64,000 bases of DNA from Cristatella mucedo (lineage: Eukaryota; Bryozoa; Phylactolaemata; Cristatellidae): positions 2,611,393-2,675,392 of the forward strand of contig WPIO01000044.1 in NCBI GenBank assembly GCA_009760855.2, in the 5' to 3' direction. Shown here in pieces: positions 1 through 12,879 of this stretch. The translations under genes and the position numbers were made by a program. Position 1 is the stretch's first letter; the number at the start of each line of letters is the position of its first letter. The notes beneath the pieces were generated by a model. That model did no database searches. It was not told the DNA's origin and saw only the letters and a program-made list of their open reading frames with translations.

Positions 1-2630
1 TAGCTACGACCCACTTTTGCAGATCTGTTAGGACTATTAAATGCATATTGAAATTTGTAGCTGCACAATTTGGAAGCCAAAAAATTATGCATGACACCAC
101 AAGCATCTACATGCCCTAACTAGCCAAGAATACACCAGCTTGCCTATGTAATAACCGAGAGCGCGTGTCCAAATGCGCTCTGTGGCCACAACTGACCTCC
201 AGCTGTGAGCTAGGCTCATGCTCTGCGACGACCTCCACAACACCGAACAGCGCTTCGGACGGACTGAAAGAGCAAACGTTGACCATAGCCGTTCACATTA
301 TCATCAGACTACTAGCCAGCACCAGTGATTAAAAGCCTTGGGGCTTCACAGCATAAAGTAGAAACGACTGAAGCACTGCTTAGCCATGCTACATCTTAAG
401 GCATGCAGCATGCCTACACCCCAATGGTCAGGCTAACGAAACGATCTAAAAATATCCTGCAGAAGCAGGAGTTAGGATGTGATACGATATAAAGATTATA
501 TGACACAATAAGAGAAAGAGCCAAGGTGACATACACTTGATCGAAAATGTCCTGGGGAAACGAGTGAGTGTGCTGAATGTGAAATATAAAGGGTCAAAGC
601 GCACGGCACATGCGATGTGTGTGCACACATGGTATGGACTCAGCAGAGGCTCATACAAGAGGGTGTGTAAGAGCGAGGGGGAAGCGCACAAAATACTGCA
701 CGTTTTCATCATTCTTATCATTACATTGTCATGTAGTCATTGTATTGTCAAGCCTTGTCACATGGCACCAGAAACAAGAAAACTGTTTGACATGCTAATT
801 GCCCAGGCATCTGGACGATGAAATAAATTAACGAATTTACGTCCTCTAGTGTAACTCTGTAAAACCATGAGGAACAATCAGTAGTGGTATTACAGAGTTT
901 CCATGGCATATTTTTATCTTGAGGACATGAAAGGGCAACAAGAAGCGGATGCTGTTGCAACAGTTTTAGAAGGTATAAAGCAGTTATGCCATGACAGCTC
1001 CTTGGAAGTGAGATAGCGGCTCTTTTGGCACGTATCTGCTATACCACACAGGTGAGAGCTCCGAATGGTAAGATCATCCAAGGCCATGGGGCTGCAGCAC
1101 CCACTGCTAATGCTAACGATGCTCGGCTGGACTCCCCTTACATGAAACTGCCCTAACTAAGAAGCACATGAAGTATGGTTGGGTTTAGTTGTCGGCTAAT
1201 CACCCTAAATGCAACGAAACAAAGTTATATTATCAGGAAAGAAAATCCTCACATCTGCGGCTCATGATTGTTGTACCCGGATATGGGACACGGTGGTACT
1301 TCACATTGTGCTACCAATCTTGGTCACATCTAATATTGCTGTGTGTGTCAGTACTAATGTAAAGAAAGTGTCACTTTCACGGCACCCAGTAACTAATATA
1401 ATTACTTGGCTGCACAAAGGGACATGGCTAGGAAGATTTGTCTGAAATGTTTAGTAAATACAATCTTGACTTTTCTATTTTTAAGCAAGACGTTAGATAG
1501 GATAGCCAACCCAGTGAAACTTGCGAATGAGCCTATGCAATCCTTGATTCAACACCAGAAAGCTGTTGAAAAATACCTACTGGCCAAAAACACTTGCTCA
1601 GTGAATTAGCTGGATAGAGAGGTAAGAAGGAATGGAAAAAATTAAGAAGGAGAGGAGACTTGAGTGGGGAAGGGTAAGAGTAAAATCAGAGGCATAGCTC
1701 CCCCAATGAAACAGTCGAGAAGCAGTCAACCACGTGATGTGGCTGAACAAACGAATACTGGGCCCAGCCATTTCTCTCCCAGAAACCTCACACTTAACAG
1801 AGTAAAAACGTCATTTGAAACTAGGTCCCCTCTCACACCCCTCAACACATCTGTCCAAAATCAGAATCGTGGCAAAATATGTGCCTTACCGTTGCTGTCG
1901 TAGATCGGTGGCAGTCGTTGATTTATTACGACTGCCATATTTTGAGTACTTCACGACATACTGTAAAAGTATGGAGTTACAAACGACTCTTGAGTGTCCA
2001 AAAGGGTATGGGAATCGCCTCTTATAAAAGCACAAATACTAATAGCAAGCAGCAAAAGCTAGCCCTGAAGAATGTGAGCTATACTCGAGAGTAAAATATT
2101 GCCGAGCAACATTTAATGTGTGCACCTTCACCAGGCTGCATCGGAAGAAATAACACATTTTGGGAGCATGCTCAACTGAAAAATAAGTATAAACTTGCAC
2201 ATTAAGTTGTATCACGTGCTTACTGAATATTTAAATTGAAGCACACACCATTGACAACTGCCACGTGTTTCACCAGCTCCAGCATTGGCAGTCACTCATA
2301 TACTGCTGGTGCCATGCATCTCTAAACTTTTTGCAAGCTAGGCTAAGTGAGTTTGAAAACATAATATTTTGCCCTTTGTGTGAAAGCACCAATCGACTTG
2401 ATCCTACAGCTGTTCACCGAGGCTAAGGTTCTGTGATTTACTTGGCTACTCCTACTACACCGTTAATAAACCACTAGCTATTACCCAACACTGCAAATGT
2501 TCTCTGGTGCTCACTCTTAACGTCAGAGGTCATTGGTTGGAATCTTGCAGTCGGCAATCCTTTACTGCCAACTGCAAGCATTGGTGACAGCCATAAGACT
2601 CTACCTTTATCTAAATGAGGCTATTAAATT
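1..2630. other. No recognised gene or repeat
   Basis: Apart from the tentative exon at 197-263, I see only short chance frames, no splice-supported coding sequence, no RNA gene and no clear transposon signature. If the SMC5 gene continues to the left, this is part of a large intron. Confidence 0.5.
197..263 (-). CDS. Possible further SMC5 exon (tentative)
   Basis: A pyrimidine-rich acceptor (CTCTTTCAG) and a donor (GAG/GTCAGT) bracket 67 bases that are CpG-richer than their surroundings. Using the two-base overhang left by the 16.04-kb exon, the frame is open and encodes 22 residues (PSEALFGVVEVVAEHEPSSQ then LE). I cannot align this to a specific part of SMC5, and an intervening exon would still be needed for the rest of the hinge. 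Treat it as a lead only. Confidence 0.2.
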
Positions 2631-2639
2631 AGCTAAAAC

Positions 2640-2745
2640 GCAAGTATATATATATAGCACTAATATATATATATATATATTTATTAGTATAATACTTATA
2701 CATAGCATTTTAATATATACACTTTATATATATGTATATGTAAAG
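2640..2745. repeat. AT-rich microsatellite
   Basis: Imperfect TA/TATAT tracts are interspersed with TAG and TAC units. It directly precedes a LINE B tail fragment. Confidence 0.8.
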
Positions 2746-2820
2746 CGCCTAGGAAGTGATTGATTTCTCTGAGGGCACATTATCAATAATGTGCAGGGTG
2801 CATTATTATTATTATTATAT
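2735..2820 (+). mobile_element. LINE B 3'-tail fragment
   Basis: Only the last about 80 bp of the element are present: the stem-loop region around AAAGCGCC...GAGGGC and an ATT-repeat tail. It is a dead-on-arrival, 5'-truncated insertion. Confidence 0.7.
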
Positions 2821-3079
2821 TACAGAGCTGACCTGAAAAATCGATGTACCCCGATGATCGACTTATAATCTCTGATAATTCAGCTTTTTCATTGCCAACA
2901 AAATTTCCTCAGAGCATATGATTTGCGTGAGTTAGAAATAGTTGTAACAAATAGGACATGATCCAAACTAGTTATCTTACCAGGAGGAAAATATGTGCAA
3001 AGACTCTGCTTTGTAGCAACTCTGGCAATTTCTGGCTACCGACATAGTCACCACTTTCGACGGATATTATTTTCTAGTA

Positions 3080-3960
3080 CCGTAAGATCACTGAAAAGTA
3101 AGACTTATTAGATGCCTCTAGTATCCGACTCTATACAAATGTATCTCATCAAACGTGTCGGGTATTTTTTCAGCAATCATTGAGAGTTTGAAGCATGCTA
3201 GCTTGAGCATTCACAACCATATGCTTGATATGGTTCAAAGAGATGCTAGAATTCGATGATACGGTGGAAATAAAGAATCGAACGGCATTTTCTAGTAATT
3301 TCAATCAATTTAAAAATTCTTTAAAATTGTGTCCTAGGTTTTACCTAAGTTTGCTAAATGCATGCACTAAATTAAACTACCGGCAAGCAATTTTAGGGAA
3401 TACATTATAATCTATGCAGGTCACCATGGTTTTGGCATCTCATGTGTTTGCCAAGACTTCTAAAGCAGTGTTGTAATGCTCTCCGGTTCTTTTTCACCAG
3501 GATACGTAGGAGCTGGTTTCTTGCTCTAACTGCACTACCGATTTCTTGCATATTCTCAAACCAGATCTGGCTTGTGTATGTACATGTGCAAAACAGAAAG
3601 TCTCAAATCTTGAACATTCCCCAAACTAGTGCCTGACATAGTTGTTAAGATGCATTTTCCTAGTGAGTTATATCTGGTACACCAAAAAGATCAGACTTCA
3701 GCGTCTTCTGAGTGTGCTGCCAAAACAATCCTTCGAAAACCGCAATTCTTTCTGCACCCACATGAAACCACCAAACAAGGTAATTGTGCATGTATTTCAG
3801 CACCTCTACTAATGCCTATTGACCAATGCAAAATCCGGTACATTTACTGCTTCCTCATAGTAATCTTACCACGGGGTAATATTTTTGGCCATAATTTTGT
3901 AAAACTGCAAAATGCAAAGTTTCAGATTTGTGTTAATACCCATGATGCCTCGATTTTTCG
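3080..3960 (-). repeat. Repeat family D, copy 1
   Basis: The reverse complement matches the copy at 6990-7850 in the same order over most of its length, with clearest blocks at 3180-3290, 3370-3560 and 3800-3920. The last block also resembles 27480-27620. It has no long open frame, visible terminal repeats or poly-A/ATT tail. It is an old interspersed element of unknown class. Confidence 0.6.
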
Positions 3961-3967
3961 GGCCAGT

Positions 3968-4095
3968 ACTAATATATATATATTATTTATATATTAGTTT
4001 TGGCCCGAAACAATATATATATATATGTGTGTGTGTGTGCGTGTAATATATATATAAATATAAATCCGAATATATATACATATATACACACACAC

Positions 4096-4173
<78 letters not shown>

Positions 4174-4175
4174 CA
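3968..4175. repeat. TA and GT microsatellites, including an about 67-bp pure TA run
   Basis: Short TA and TG tracts are followed by an uninterrupted TA dinucleotide run at about 4106-4172. It abuts a LINE B copy. Long pure TA runs tend to extrude and break. Confidence 0.9.
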
Positions 4176-4239
4176 ATCGGTTTATGCAAAAGCCGGCCCA
4201 CACCGGTGGGGGTCCTCTGAGAGTGAATAGTTACTAAGT

Positions 4240-4955
4240 AAACGGTGTCTCATGTATCTCCTAAATACTTCTGCAACTCACTGCTTACTGGCCTACCAGC
4301 ATGTACGATCAGGCGATTGCAGCTAGTGCAAAACTCCGCAGCTACGCTTGTCTGTCGCGAGTGTCGCAGTTGCCACATCACACCATTTCTCGCTGACCTG
4401 CACTGGCTACTAGTCAAGCAACTGATCGACTTCAAGGTTTTGTCACTCACTTTTAGGTCACTTCATTCTTTGGCTCCAGCCTATCTCTCAGATCTACTCC
4501 CCCATCAGGCCAAGCATCGTACCACCCACTTTTCGGAATCCAACAGCTTACCACTACCTCGTACAAACCTCAAATACTTTGGAGACCGTGCATTTAGTTC
4601 GTATGCTCCCAAAGCCTGGAACTCACTCCCGACTTGCGTCAGAACATCCCCTGACTTGACGACATTTAAAAAGAACTTAAAAACACATCTATTAAGGACA
4701 GCATTTAGTGGGTCCCTGTGATTCGTCCTTGATGTGCTTATGCGTGCTGACATTGTGCATGCTGCCACTAACCACATTTGCATGCTTACCCTGTGCTTGT
4801 CACCCCTAACCACGTTATTCATGTTGTTTATCAAGCATGATATTACCGACGATTCAATCGTGTTTCCCTTTGCAGCAAATATAAAGCTCCTAGGAAGAGA
4901 TTGAGTTCTCAGAGGTTGCTTTATCAAGTGCATTATCATTATTAATATTATTATA
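4240..4955 (+). mobile_element. LINE B, 5'-truncated copy (RT C-terminus and 3' UTR)
   Basis: An open frame at 4245-4721 encodes the LINE C-terminal region with the blocks SLLTGLPACTIRRLQLVQNS, FKVLSLTFRSLHSLAPAYLS and YAPKAWNSLPT. A 3' UTR, the stem-loop at about 4880-4925 and an ATT tail follow. It is one of the better preserved truncated copies. Confidence 0.9.
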
Positions 4956-4959
4956 CAAA

Positions 4960-5520
4960 ATGACTGCCGACTTAATAGTGCTGTTTGCTGTATAAGAACA
5001 TAGCGGCTGAGGTAAGCCAGATAGTGGTAGCACTGCATTCAAATACTACTTACACTGGTATCTTTACTGTAGAATCGTCGGAGTTCGGGATACTTGGACG
5101 TTATCTTGTCAATATATTGATTCACAGTAGCACTGCCGACTGGAACTGCATGCACATTGAAGTTTCGACACAAATACGTCATTACAGCTGAAGGTGCATC
5201 AAACATCTCGTTTAGATAGCTAATGAAACCAAATTCACTGCAAAATAAACACTCCAGTCCTGAGCATTAACGAATCTCCACGGTGGAGGTCAAGCTTCAC
5301 TAGTATGAAAAACGAATAAATAACATGCTGACATCGAGCAGTAAATTTATAAGCACACGATGCAATTTTGTCAAAGGTAAGCACATTCAACTACTAAGTG
5401 AATTGTGCATGGTGCACATAAATAGCTTAAACGTTTCAAAAACCATTCATGTGTCAGATAAAAAATAGCCAGCACTCCACACAAGCAAGGAGTACTGAAA
5501 CTTCACATTTTAGTTTGTCA
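4960..5520. other. No recognised feature
   Basis: Unique-looking sequence with only short chance frames. Confidence 0.4.
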
Positions 5521-5523
5521 CAG

Positions 5524-5612
5524 GTAATAATAATAATAATGCACTTGATAAAGCGCCCTCAGGAAACTTAATCTCTTTCTAGGCGCTTTACATTTGCTGA
5601 CCCGCCAGGTTC
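5524..5612 (-). mobile_element. LINE B 3'-tail fragment
   Basis: The reverse complement shows the 3' stem-loop (AAAGCGCC...GGGCGCTTT) followed by the AT-rich ATT tail. Nothing upstream of the tail is preserved. Confidence 0.8.
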
Positions 5613-6039
5613 ACCAAGCGCTGCAAGTATATTCTGACCTCTGCAGAATTCTCCAGAAATAAAAGCTCCTAGAAATTAGAAAACTAATACAGGTAAGACC
5701 TGTTTGTAGCAGCTCTGCTGGTTTTGACCCTAGCTCGTGAGAAATCCCGTGCTTATGAACATTTAAATGCATGTTGCTTGAGCCCCAAGCAGGTTGTTAC
5801 TATAGATTTGCTGATTCCTAGTGGCATTACTATTCGGTTCGATGGTGCATCTATTATCGGTCTGCTATTGTCACTCAAATGCTTTTTCGAATGCCTGAGT
5901 GTGCTTCTGCAAGGAATCGTTAATTTTGAATCGCCGGTATAAATCCCAGACGTAGAAAGAGAAGGAGCAAGTTATGAACTCTCCATACTTCCAGCATTAC
6001 CTAGACCTGCCCTGCCTGCTCTCGAAATGCTGACTAGAG

Positions 6040-6825
6040 TATCTCTGCATGCTTTGCTAAATCTTTCGGAAAATTGGATAAAATTGATCATTCAGCCCTT
6101 CTTGAACGCCTGTCATCTCACGTGGGCATCACTGGCACTGCAGTGCAATTGTGCAGGTCCAATCTCAGTCAGAGATTTCAGAAAATCCACGTCAACGGCA
6201 ACAGAAACCTATAAAGTATGAGGTGCCCTAGGGGTATAAGAATGGGTCTACTTTTTTCACTAATTATATACTCCCTCTAGTCGATGTAATCGCCAAGCAC
6301 AGCCTAGCCTTTCATTTTTATGCAGCTGACACATGGCTATACCTATGTTCGATTCGTCCATGACTTTCAGCGCTTTTAACTTCAAGGTTTTGTCACTTAC
6401 TTTTAGGTCCCTTCATTCTCTTGTTTTCGCCAGCCTATCTAAGCTACTTCTCAATCAGGCTAGCCATTGTAACACCTGTTCATCTGACTCAAATTGTTCA
6501 GCTGTGCCTCTAACCAACCACAAATCCTTTGGAGACCATGACTGTAGTTTGTATGCACCCAAAGAGTGGAACTCATTCCCGACTGAAGTAACATCCCCTT
6601 TGAATCGACAACGTCTAAAAAAGAAACTAAAAACTCACTTGCTCCTCACAGCATTTGCTGGGTCCGTGTGAATTGTCCTTTGTGTATTTATGCATGCTGA
6701 CATTGTGCATGTTATCACTGGCCATTTTATAAGCTTATTTTCCAACATAGGTAAAGTGCCTAAGAAGAGATTAAGGGCACTTAGAGCACTATTCAAATGC
6801 GTAATTATTATCACTATTGTAGAAT
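6040..6825 (+). mobile_element. LINE B, decayed and internally deleted copy
   Basis: The first part resembles the RT block around the LLDLS.AFDTIDH motif, but with frameshifts and substitutions. It then jumps to the C-terminal region (FKVLSLTFRSLHS... YAPKEWNSFPT at about 6380-6670) and the tail near 6750-6825. The YADD region is reduced to a trace near 6325. Confidence 0.75.
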
Positions 6826-6889
6826 CGGCACAATAGGGCCTTTGGCTAGTAAGAGAAACCTTGGTAGGTCAGCATTTGTCTGTGTATAT

Positions 6890-6965
6890 ATAGCTGTATA
6901 TATATATTTATATATAGACCTGAATATAATACAAATGTATGTATACATGCATGCATGCATGCAGT
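6890..6965. repeat. TA-rich and ATGC microsatellites
   Basis: Imperfect TATA tracts are followed by ATGC-ATGC units at about 6948-6962. Confidence 0.7.
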
Positions 6966-6989
6966 ACGTAGTGCTAGCAAACAATTCCT

Positions 6990-7850
6990 GCACCCTAAGA
7001 ATAAATCAAAATATGATACGTTTCAGTATAACTAAATTAAAGCAAAAACATCAATATGATGAAGCAATAAACATAGCAAATTGTGTATGCTGCCATTTTT
7101 GCCAGCCTACTAGGTCCAAAATAAACTTGCTTAGAGGTTACATGCGGGTTCAGCAACAGTTGCAGTTTTCAAAAGATAATTTTGGTAACACAATCAGAAC
7201 AAGAAGTAAGCATTTTTTGATGCACCACGTAATCCCCTCAAAAAATACATCTCAACGACTGACTGGTCAAGGTTTGATGGTTTTGCAAATGTGCAGACGT
7301 AGACCAGCTCAGGTTCCACTCTTTACAAGAAATCGGTAGTGTAATTAGAGCAAGAAACCAGCCAACTACGATACCTGATCAAAAACAGAGCTTCAGGGCA
7401 GTATAAAACTGCTTTGGATGTCTTGGCCAATCTATGAGCTGCCAAAACCACGGCGATCTGCATACTTGTAGAATTGTTCACTGAAATTATGAGCCGGTAG
7501 TTTAATTCCGTACCTGCAGTTGGAAAAGGTAAACTAGAGAATAGAAATAATTTAAAAGAGTTATTTTAATTCCTTGTTCATCAGAAAACCCTGTTGGAGG
7601 ATTTTTCATTTACACTACATCATCGACTTACTGCATCTTCGAAATCACGCCAGGCTTATGGTTTTGCATGCTCGAAATAGCATGCTTCTAACTCTTGATT
7701 GTAAAAATTTCCGACAGTTACTGAGCTACATTTTTAGGGAGCAGGATACTTGGTATATATACTAGCTCTTAATTTAGAGTCGAGAGTAGTGACTATATCA
7801 GAGGCCAGAAAGTGCCTATGGGCTCTAAAAACTGGCTCATTAAGATCACT
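6990..7850 (+). repeat. Repeat family D, copy 2
   Basis: It is collinear with the inverted copy at 3080-3960 and the direct copy at 27480-28250. Shared blocks include GAAATCGGTAGTGTAATTAG and GAAACCAGCC. There is no coding signal. Confidence 0.6.
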
Positions 7851-7924
7851 TAGCACCTAGTAAGATTTGCATGAAATATTGGTTACTTGTGCCAGACATT
7901 CACAGGAATGCAAACTTTGGTAAG

Positions 7925-8152
7925 GCCTCTATGCTTCTACTGCTCGATCTTACGGTAGATCTTTAATACTATTTACCACAGAGAGCTTCTCGGGCGCCTT
8001 CCATCTCGCCTGGGTAACACTGGCATGCACTACAATGGTTGAGGTCATATCTCAGTGGGAGTCTACAAAGTGACAATAGAAACAGAGATCATCCGAGGAA
8101 CCGCTTAACTACAGGGTATCTCAGGACTGCTCGGTCCACTTCTTGTCACGAT
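7925..8152 (+). mobile_element. LINE B fragment (RT fingers/palm block), decayed
   Basis: The sequence corresponds to the AFDTI... to SYLSG...VNG..SSE portion of the RT domain, with many substitutions. It has no tail and stops where an inverted LINE B begins. Confidence 0.6.
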
Positions 8153-8154
8153 GT

Positions 8155-8685
8155 GATCATAATAATAATAAGAATGCACTTGATAAAGTGCTCAGAGAAC
8201 TCAATCTCTGTCTAGGCGCTTTAAATTTGCTGCAAGGAGAAACGCGATTGTATAGTGAGTAATATCATGCTTGATAAACAACATGAATAACATGGTTAGG
8301 GGTGACATGCACAGGGTCAGCATGCAAATGTGGATAGTGGCAGCATGCACAATGTCAGCACGCATAAACACATAAAGGACAAATCAGAAGGACCCACTAA
8401 ATGCTGTCCTAAATAGGTGTTTTTCAGTTCTTTTTAAATGTGGTCAAGTCAGGAAATGTTGTGACACAAGTCGGGAAGGAGTTCCAGGCTTTGGGAGCAT
8501 ACAAACTAGATGCACGGTCTCCAAAGGAATTGAGGTTTCTACGAGGTATTGGTAAACTGTTGGATTCCGACAAGCAGGAGGGGTGGTACGATGTTTAGCC
8601 TGGTGGGGCAGCAGATCTGAGAGATAGGCAGGGGCCAAAGCTTGAAGGAACCTAAAAGTGAGCAACAAAAACTTGAAGTCGATAT
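8155..8685 (-). mobile_element. LINE B, 5'-truncated copy
   Basis: An ATT tail (at the low-coordinate end), the stem-loop, the 3' UTR and the C-terminal coding region (LAPAYLSDLLPHQAKHRT) read on the minus strand. It ends where the next minus-strand copy begins, so the two are arranged in tandem. Confidence 0.85.
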
Positions 8686-8691
8686 GAAAAA

Positions 8692-11577
8692 TAATAATGC
8701 ACTTGATAAAGCGACCCCAGAGAACTCAATCTCTCTCTCTAGGCGCTTTACATTTGCTGCAAAGGGAAATGGAATTGAATGGTGAGTAATATCATGCCTG
8801 ATAAACAAACAGAATGACTAACATGGTTAGGGGTGACATGCAAAGGGTCAGCATGCAAATGTGGTTAGTGGCAGCATGCACAGTGTCACCACGCATAAGC
8901 ACGTGAAGGACGAATCACATGGACCCACTAAACGCTGTCGTAAATAGGTGTTTTATATGTTCTTTTTAAATTTGGTCAAGTCAGGGGATGTTCTGGCGCA
9001 AGTCGAGAGTGAGTTCCAGGCTTTGGAAGCATATGAACTAAATGCACGGTCTCCACAGGTTTTGAGGTTTGTATGAGGTATTGGTAAACTGTTGGATTCC
9101 GAAAAGCAGGTGGGGTGGTACGATGTTTAGCCTGGTGGGGGAGCAGATCTGAGAGATAGGCTGAAGCCAAAGAATGGATTGACCTAAAAGTGAGCGACAA
9201 AACCTTGAAGGCAATCCGTTGCTTGACTGGTAGCCTGTGCAGGTCGGCGAAAAGTGGTGTGATGTGGCAACTGCGACGTTCACGACAGACAGGACTAGCT
9301 GCAGAGCTTTGAACCAGCTGCTATCGCCTGATCGTACATGCTGGAAGGCCAGTAAGTAGTGAGTTGCATAGGTCGAGACGGGATGTCACGAATGCATGGA
9401 CCAACCTGGACGTGATATCCTTATCTAAACAAGCCCGAATTTCAGCAATGTGATGTAGCTTAAAGTAGGCAGATTTGACTGTGGAGCTGATCTGGTCGTC
9501 AAACGAGAGGTCGCTTTGGAATATGACACCTAGATTTCGAGCTGATTCAACAGGAGATATGCTGGCAGAGCCAATTTTGAGAGTCAGCCTTTCCGATTTG
9601 TGAATCACACTGGGTTTGCCCATATCTAGTAAGTTAGTTTTTCATCGTTTAGTTTTGGAAAATTTGCTGCAATCTATGTGCGGACGTCATCAATACATGT
9701 GGCAAGTGAGTTGAGAGAATTTGAGGTGCTCGAAGGCTGGGAGGGATGAAACCAAAAGTACAACTGAGTGTCATCCGCATAGAAGTGAAAGCCTAGATTG
9801 TGCTTGGCAATCACATCAGCAAAAGGGAGAGTATAAACCATGTAAAGAACCAGACCGAGCACGATGCCCTGAGGTACTCCATATTTCAAAGGTGCTTCTC
9901 AGATGATCTTTCTCCATTCACATGAATACTCTGGAGTCTCCCACTGAGATAGGACCTGAACCACTGATGAGCAGTGCCAGTGATGCCCAGGCGAGATGAG
10001 AGGCGCTCTAGAATAACTTTGTGATAAATGGTATCAAAAGCTGACGAAAGATCAAGCAAAACAAGCAGAGACACTCCACCCATGTCTGCATCCCTAAGTA
10101 GGTAATTCTATACCCTAAGCAATGCTGACTCTGTGGAGTGATTAGCTCTAAAGCCAGACTGGAACTTACTAGCAAGGTGTGAGGTTTCGATATATGAGTT
10201 TAGCTGGTCTGCCATGACCCGTTCCAGTGTCTTTGATAGGAATGGTAGACAGGAGACTGGGCTGTAGTTGCTCATGTTCTCTTAATCTAGTGTTGCTTTC
10301 TAGAGAAGTGGCCTGGCTACAGCTTTTTTGAAAGGTGCTGGGGCATGACCTGAGGCTAATGACATTAATAATTATGTTAGTTATGCATGGCAGCAGCAGA
10401 TCAATGCAACGTAGAGCCGAACAGTGGGAATAGAGTCCAAATGACTTGTTGTCTTCATTGATTGAGATACGAATTTCAGGACTAGATCACCAGTGACTTG
10501 CTTAAATGTAGACGTTGAGGTGCAGCCAGGAATCGAGGAATAGCATTCTAGTGGGGATGTTGTCATCGCAGGGATGGATTCCCAGATCTTGTCTATCTTC
10601 GGCACAAAGAATCGAGAGAAGCGATCGGCTAGATCATCACAAGGATCATCAGGTAAGAAGCTAATCTGGGAACGGTTGAGGAGATGGTTTATTGTCGACA
10701 TCAGCCATTTTGGATTGTGCATCTGCGATTCAACAATGTTTCTATAGAAGCTAGACTTGGCCTTTGCTAGGATCGATTGGTACGACCTACACTAGTCTTC
10801 ATATCCCAGCCGATGGACAGTTAGTCCGGATCTTTTGTATGGTTTTTCAAGCTTTCGCTTAGTAGACCTGGCTAGTTTAATGTCTGTGGTAAACCATAGG
10901 CCGTCTGGGTGGGGGCGCACAGTGCGCTTTGTCAGAGGTGCAAACTCGTCGAGCTTGTCAGCTTGTGTCGTGTTGTAGCTATCTACCAATGATGACAGAT
11001 CTGGGGGAGGACTAAGCAGCAGAGGTGAAGCAGATATTCTCGCACGGACAGCATCGATGTCAAGGGTCTTGAGGTTTTGCAATTCACAGGTGTTTTTAGA
11101 GGAGGAGGTGGGCACACACTGTAGATTGAATGAGATCTGCATGTGGTCAGATAAGCAGGATTTGGTAATAATTGGTGATGACCAATTGCAGTTGTATGAG
11201 AGAATCTGGTCGAGTGTGTGACCCTTGATGTGAGTAGGGCCATGCACATGAGCCACAAGAGACAATAAATCAGTCAATGCACGAAATTCGGTGCTGAAAG
11301 CGTCAGATAAGTTATCAGAGTGAACGTTGAAATTACCCATAACGAGGAAGGGTCGATTTCTAGCACACAGAATCAAAGTGAGATCGGAGAAATTTGAGAT
11401 AAGGGAGGATTTGGTACCCGGTGGGCGATAGACTACTGCCACTATAGGTAGCTTCTTTTCGGATGAGACCAAGACAATTGATTCAAAAGACTGCTTCGAG
11501 GGTACTGCAAATGGCTTGAAGTTGAATTTCGAGCGGACGGTAATAGCTACTCCACCTCCAGTTTTGATTGATGTAGG
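8692..11577 (-). mobile_element. LINE B, longest copy (endonuclease and reverse transcriptase), pseudogenised
   Basis: This copy spans most of ORF2. Endonuclease blocks lie at 11570-10790 (VVYRPPGTKSS and an SDH motif). The linker with SPIPTVR-type residues is at about 10.4-10.7 kb. The RT covers 10083-9320, with LLDLSSAFDTI, YGVPQG and the catalytic YADD box at 9781-9770. The C-terminal region and tail extend to 8692. Frameshifts and stops break it into several frames. In the endonuclease the usual GDFN motif reads GNFN (11337-11326), which would remove a metal-binding Asp. The 5' end is truncated just inside the endonuclease and abuts a plus-strand copy. Confidence 0.9.
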
Positions 11578-12716
11578 GGTGTGTACACTCTCCCTCTAGT
11601 TGATGCGATAGCCAACCACAATCTAGGCTTTCACCTCTATGAAGATGGCACACAGCTATACCAATGCTTTGATTCCTCCCAGCTCTCCAGTATTCCGAAT
11701 TCTCTCAACTCCCTTACTGTATGTATTGCTGACCAACGCACATAGATGGCATCAAACTCTCTTAAAAAATTGACGATAAAACCAACTCACTAGTTATGGA
11801 TAAACCAACATGACTCAGAAATTGGAAAGCTTAACACTGAAATCGGCTCTGCTAACATATCTCCTGTAGCATCTGCACACAATCTGTGTCCTGCTCCAAA
11901 AAGACACCACTAGACGACCACATTAGCTCCATAGTCACGTCTGCCTATTGTTAAATTACAAAACATTGCAAAGATTCGGGCCTGCTTAGACAGCGATAGT
12001 GTCCAAATTGGTCCACACATTTGTGACCTCCGGTCTGGCCATCTGTAATGCACTGCTTGCTGGTCAACTAGCCTTTTTCAAACAGGCCCTTACAGTTGGT
12101 GTTCTCCCTCTGCAGCTAGGCTTGTCTGTCGTGAGTATTACAGTCGCTACATTACATCGCCACTCACCGACCTGCACCGGCTACCAATTAAGCAGCTTAT
12201 CGACTCCAAGGTTTTGTCACTCACATTCAGATCCCTTCAATCTCAGGCTCCGGCCTACATAACAGAACCATTGATAAACCAGCCTAGGCATCATACAACC
12301 CATTTCTTCAAATCGCTTATCAGTGCCTTGAACCCACCTCAAATCCCTTGGAGACCATGCCTTCAGTTTGCATGCTCCCAAAACCTGGCATTTATTCCTG
12401 ACGAATGTCCCGACATCCCCTGACATGACGATTTAAAAAAAAAAAGCTAAAAACCCACCTGTTTCTTACATCATTTGGTGGATCTTATGATTTATTTTTT
12501 GTGTACGTATGCTTACTGACACTGTGCATATTACCACTAAGCTATTTACATGTTGACAATGTGAACTTTACCTCTAGCAACATTGTGCTTGTTGACATTG
12601 TGCATCTTAATGCTAAACATTGGAGCATGCTTCCTTGACAGCATACGTGAAGTGCCTAGAAAGAGATTAAGTTCTCTGAGGGTGCTCTACAAATGTATTA
12701 TTACTACTATTAAATC
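11578..12716 (+). mobile_element. LINE B, 5'-truncated copy, decayed
   Basis: It starts inside the RT just before the YADD region (GFHLYEDGTQLYQCFD-like, with the catalytic Asp residues altered) and continues through thumb, C-terminus, 3' UTR and stem-loop to an ATT tail. Several frameshifts are visible. It is head-to-head with the preceding minus-strand copy. Confidence 0.85.
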
Positions 12717-12879
12717 CTACGCTAAGGGTACATTTTTTATAGTGGCCCGAAAACACTGAAATATCCTAGGCTAAATTTTAATTCCAAGAGTTCGTGCCCT
12801 TTTTTGAGTCAGAATTGTAAATATACAATAGCTATATATACATCCAAACAAATACGTATATATACGTATTTGTGTGTTT

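Noticed and set aside
3983-4203. Tyr/Ile-rich minus-strand frames
   Set aside because: Translation of a TA microsatellite.
4505-5038. 177-codon minus-strand frame
   Set aside because: It is the antisense shadow of the LINE B C-terminal region and its 3' UTR.
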